This document shows, one piece after another, positions 59,703 through 64,000 of a stretch of 64,000 bases of DNA. This DNA comes from Crotophaga sulcirostris. Its lineage: Eukaryota; Chordata; Aves; Cuculiformes; Crotophagidae. The notes beneath the pieces are model-generated. The model was not told the origin of the DNA. It saw only the letters and a program-made list of their open reading frames with translations, and searched no databases. The stretch is from NCBI GenBank assembly GCA_013397455.1, contig VYZB01000279.1, forward strand, positions 372,001-436,000, written 5' to 3'. Every line of letters begins with the position of its first letter. Positions within the stretch are counted from its first letter, which is position 1. The position numbers and the translations under genes were made by a program.

Positions 59703-62700
59703 TTATGACCTGGTTTTCTCTATGAAAGGCAAAAAACAACCAGCATGGATGCAGACTTTGTTTCCTAACAGAAAGCTGGCAGAAGAAAATAGGAATGCCA
59801 TCCTACAAGGAGCACTGAGTGTCCATGCCCATTGCAGATCTGACCATAGACAAGTAACCTAACTGCTCTTATGAGTTTTATGAGGAAAAGATGTATAAGG
59901 CTGTGTTACAGTGTAATTGATTGCAAAAATGCTGCAGGCATTTATGGGAATGCTTCATAGGCTTGAAATTCTTTTGCTAATACTATAAGAAAGGAATGGA
60001 CATTATCAACCTTTAGGTAACAAGACACTCAAAACTCCTTCCCCGGAGATGCTTGCTGCCTTCATCTCAACTGCCTTTGCAAACTGTGCTTATCCTGGAT
60101 TATAGCAGGAGGTTGGCTGACATGACAACAAGAAAGCAAAAGGAGAAAAATCTAGGTTCTTTGAAAAATCAAATGCTGCTTCTCTGTTTGGCTGGCAGGG
60201 GTTCACTGTAATGAATATATCTTCAGGAGGGGAAATGACATTTAGTCAGTGGATCTAAAATGCTATAATATACGTACAGTCACCTGTCTTTGAGCTCAGA
60301 GAAGAAGGATTCAAAAAAGAGATAAAAAGAATTATAGTTCCCTATAAAGTAGTATGTAGACAGGTCTTGCTGCATAGGGTGTTATGTGTTCCAAAAAGCA
60401 CCTTAATGCATAAGAATATTGCCTCCAAAACAGACATTTTTTGTGCATAGCAATTGCTGATCAGCTCAAATGTATGCCTGCTCTTTCGGTCTACTCAACC
60501 ATCCAAGCACCTTAGAAGGCAAGAGGCTGTAGCTACTGTGATTACTGGTCTAGCATTTGCACACCCATTTCAGATTATCTTTATCAGTCCACCCTGTGAT
60601 CTTCAGGGTAGAGGGGTGGGAGGATGGGCGGTGGTGGTGGGCGTGTGGAGGGAAAACACGTCTAACCAATGGTTAAAGCACAGTTTCTCTGAAGAGTTGG
60701 TGTGCTCCTCTTTTCCCTGTTCTGGGGGTAGTACTGCTGCATTCATTACCAGCTTTCAGAAGTCATGCATCCCAGCTGTTTGAAAATCATTAGCTAAGGC
60801 ATCAGATAATGAAATTGGGGGCTTTGCTGATGATCAATAGGTCTTGCTCTGCACGTGAGATCCTGGTTGTGATCCAGGCAGGCATGGCCAGCAGACATAG
60901 GCACACTTGCCAGGGTAACTGGTGTAACTGGCTGTTTTGTTGATGCTGGTGTCATGAAACACTCCTGCTTGGGCTGGTGACTTGCTGAAGAGATCTGAAG
61001 CTGTGCTGTGAAGACTGAGGTTTGCATCTCCTTTTGCGATGCAGCTCTTGGGGGGGAAAGGGTAAGAGACCAAGCTCAGAACAGTGCAGGATACTTATCC
61101 AGGATGAAAAGATTGAGGTCCAAGTCTGAACTGCAGAGTGCAGAAATGTAAACCAAAGGGAAGCCTTGCAGGGGTCTGGAGGAACCACACTGATGATGAT
61201 TAGATGGATGTTTTGTCAGAGCAGGTCAGTTTTCCCCAACATTCAGTTTCATCCAATCAGTTGTGTGACATGGTAAATTGTACTGCTGAGCTGAGAGTTG
61301 GAAAATAGTAGGTTTTGTGGACCTGACTTAGCCTTTGAACCTTTTATATGACCTCATTTTTCTGTGCCTCCAACTACAGCATAGCAATTGCAGTGACAGA
61401 GAGTGACTTTATTTACTGCTGCTTGCAGGCACAGAGAGAGGCTCCTGTGACCAAGGTCACAGGTGCCTGTGGTAAGGCAGTCCAGAGCTAGACCTGGGTG
61501 AGCCTTATGTGCTTCTGATAAGGATGGATCAGGCCCTCTTTAGTTCAGCAGTGCATCAGTTGTATAGTGGCCAGCCCACAGGTCACAACTACTAATTTGT
61601 TTTCTGCAAGAGAGAAATGCTGCTAACCGCACCAATAATAAATACCCCATTGCTCTGGCAGTATCTTCTCTTGAAAGAAGGGTGGATGTGCTAAGCATCT
61701 GCTGCTGTCTCAAAGTTGAAGAAAATGTTGCAGAAAGGCTATTTGCCTTGGGCTGCAGAGTTTTGATCACTGAAATTTGGGTCTTCCTGAGCTTATTGGA
61801 CAGGAATTTTTGTTCTGTACCACAGAATACCTGATATCTGCACATGTAGAAGCAATGTAAGTAAGTAATGCTAGAATTTAAGGCTGCACAGGTAAATACT
61901 GAATACCCTGAGTAGATGTGAAAGTCTTGGCTTAAATGCTAACAAGAATCTTTAACTTCAGGGCAAAAAAATATCCAATCTTGCTCTAATGTTGTCTTTT
62001 CCCAGCTTGTTAAGTTATTTATGCCTATGCAGAGTCAGTTTTAAATTTCTAGAAAAACAGTTTGATAATATTTCAGCATAGCTTTTCCAAGGGATAAGGG
62101 GAAGTGGATTTATCATTCTCTAAAAGGTACCAATCATCTCTGTGTGTAGCACAATGATACTCTGTTTTCTGTCCCCATAAATCTTTTCAGCTCAACAAGA
62201 GTGTCTATGGTGAAGCAAGAGGAGACAGCTGATGCCTGTTGGCTTAGGTGCAGTAGTTGCCAAATTACAGTCTGTTTTCCATGCCAAACTGCAAAGCACT
62301 GGTCATAAGTGGTCCTCAGAACCATTTGAAAAATAAGGAAACATGTCGGATAGCAGCTGTTTGGCCTGAGAAATGTTTAGGGACGTTACTGCTCTAGTAA
62401 TTTAAAATATTCCAGAAGCACAGATTTGGAAATTTCCAAAGATCTTGAGGGTATTGAAATTGTTCTCAGACATTTTCAAACTGACTTTAAAGAACAGGGC
62501 CTCCTGCATGCTCAGGTCCATGTCAGTCTAATTCCTAAAGGCAAAAAGAGATCACCACTACTTCCCCAAAGATGCCTACTGAGAATTGCTGCTGGACTGC
62601 TTGCACAGCTTTTGGTTTAAAGACCTCTGCTTCCACATGTTAAAGCAAACCAACTGGCAGACAAATGAGGTGTAGGCATAAAGTTTCTGTGCGGGCTGAG

Positions 62701-64000
62701 CTGTTGTTACTGGTTCATGACTTAGACTTCTTGGTAATAAACACCAACAAACCCACACCATGAGCACTGATCCTGCTGCTTTAGAGTACCATCATTTCTC
62801 CAGGCCCTGCTGGCTCTGAAAATGCTTACTGCATATGTATAGGAAATGTAAATTGTATTTAACAGATGTTGAACTCTGACAGTAACTAAAGGACCTTCAG
62901 CTACTAAGCTTCTGAGTAAACGTGTGTGTAGACAGAACCTGAAGCATCTGTGCAAATTCCTGCCCAAGGACTGAACAGAAGGCAAGCCCATCATGCCTCT
63001 CTATCTAGGTGCCACATCCGTATTCACACTGAGCTTGATTCTGAAGATGGATAAATCCACTCAGCTGCGTGCTTGCAATGTCTTTGGAAACCAAACTATT
63101 TCTGGCAATGTCTAATAGGGATTCACAGATTTAAAAGTGTTTGGTGATAGTCTGATGTTACTCAGGTATCATCACTGATGTAGAAGTCCTGTATATGTCA
63201 GAAATACTGTGACAAATATGTTTAAAGTAGTGTAACTCCAGAAAGATGTGTATATAATGCAGATAGATGTGATAAATCTTTTATTCAATTTGATTTATAC
63301 ATGAATCCAGCCTTTATAAAAGAATTTGAATTCATCAGACTTTATGTTCAATAGTGACAAGACATTTATTCATATATCTCTTGACTGACGAGGAATTTCT
63401 CATGTCTGCCATAGGCTGCAAAGCACAGTAGTAAGAGATTTGGCATTTGAATGCAGGCAGCTGCATTAGAAAGTGTGTGGGCCAAGGAGTGACAGACAGA
63501 AGAGCTTGTCTGGAAATATTTTATCTTCAAGACAAATCCCACTAATATTGAGAGGAAATGGTACTTTGTCTTCAGGACTAGCAGTCTCAGGGCAGATTTC
63601 AGATCCCTGATGCAAAATTACAGTAGCTGTCAAACACCCATGTTTTATTGACATGGAAATGTTAACAAGGAATATTATTTTGCATGTCTTAATTCTATCC
63701 ACAAGACATTAAAGTGGGAGACTGAAGGAACACAATTTGTTCTGTTAAACATGAAGCTAATTGAGATGTGATTTGGCAATAATTTAGAAATAACTGTATA
63801 GGGGAAGCACCTTGATTTAGGTTAGGAAGACACAGTACTTTTAGATTTAAAAAAAAACATTAAAAACAAGGACCAGATGTTAATATTGAGGCCAACTAAC
63901 AACTAACAAGATGTGTGAGGATCTTTGCTGGGTTTCTCCATTACTTGATGACCTCAGATCAAATGTATATATGTTTGAGCATTGTGTTCTCAATAGGAAT
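59703..64000. other. Intergenic; no gene recognised
   Basis: Contains a G-rich run at 60606-60641 (listed separately) and ORFs up to 109 codons (60454-60783, plus) and 101 codons (61540-61845, minus) with no recognised domain. No CR1, LTR or RNA gene is seen. Confidence 0.55.
60606..60641 (+). other. Potential G-quadruplex motif
   Basis: Four G runs (GGG, GGGG, GGG, GGG) with loops of 4, 1 and 5 bases lie at 60606-60628, followed by 'cggtggtggtggg'. This satisfies the usual G3+N1-7 pattern. It stands out in otherwise AT-rich DNA. Folding and function are not shown. Confidence 0.6.

Overview
The window is AT-rich nuclear DNA from a bird. Two kinds of evidence support this. First, there are at least eight CR1 (chicken repeat 1) LINE fragments, seven of which keep the typical 3' end with its short octamer tail. 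Second, there is an LTR of a type widespread in bird endogenous retroviruses. No operon, plasmid, phage or CRISPR structure is present. Most of the sequence is intronic or intergenic. The clade within birds is not proven. The tail octamer of five CR1 copies (ATACTGTG) differs from the ATTCTATG type familiar from chicken, which argues weakly for a non-galliform bird.

The only gene I can identify is TECRL (trans-2,3-enoyl-CoA reductase-like), on the minus strand. Coding exon 1 (23741-23974, 78 codons) and exon 2 (10704-10755, 52 nt) both have canonical splice sites and compatible phases. Together they encode the TECRL-specific N-terminal extension and the first half of the ubiquitin-like domain. 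Intron 1 is about 13 kb (10756-23740). Intron 2 runs from 10703 leftwards off the window. The remaining exons, which carry the membrane-embedded reductase domain, were not found and presumably lie beyond position 1. Upstream of the start codon (24.0-24.2 kb) there is no CpG island. A MEF2/TATA-like element, a TEAD-type MCAT element and a nuclear-receptor half-site lie within about 190 bp, which fits a muscle-restricted promoter. An out-of-frame upstream ORF overlaps the start codon.

The right-hand 40 kb (24.2-64 kb) is a gene desert as far as I can see. It holds CR1 copies near 26.0, 28.5, 30.6, 38.9, 42.8-44.1 and 59.2-59.7 kb, an ERV-type LTR with a tandemly duplicated 5' part (55.6-56.1 kb), a second LTR-like block with a strong TATA box (about 47.8-48.2 kb), several microsatellites and a small GC-rich island beside the youngest-looking CR1. 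One minus-strand candidate coding exon of unknown identity lies at 54584-54870. From human synteny the desert should lie between TECRL and EPHA5; this is prior knowledge, not seen here.

I found no new biological system. The points most worth a second look are the TECRL promoter and uORF, the unidentified exon-like ORF at 54.6-54.9 kb, the CR1 copy flanked by an inverted tail at 38.9 kb, and several homeodomain- or octamer-rich candidate regulatory stretches.
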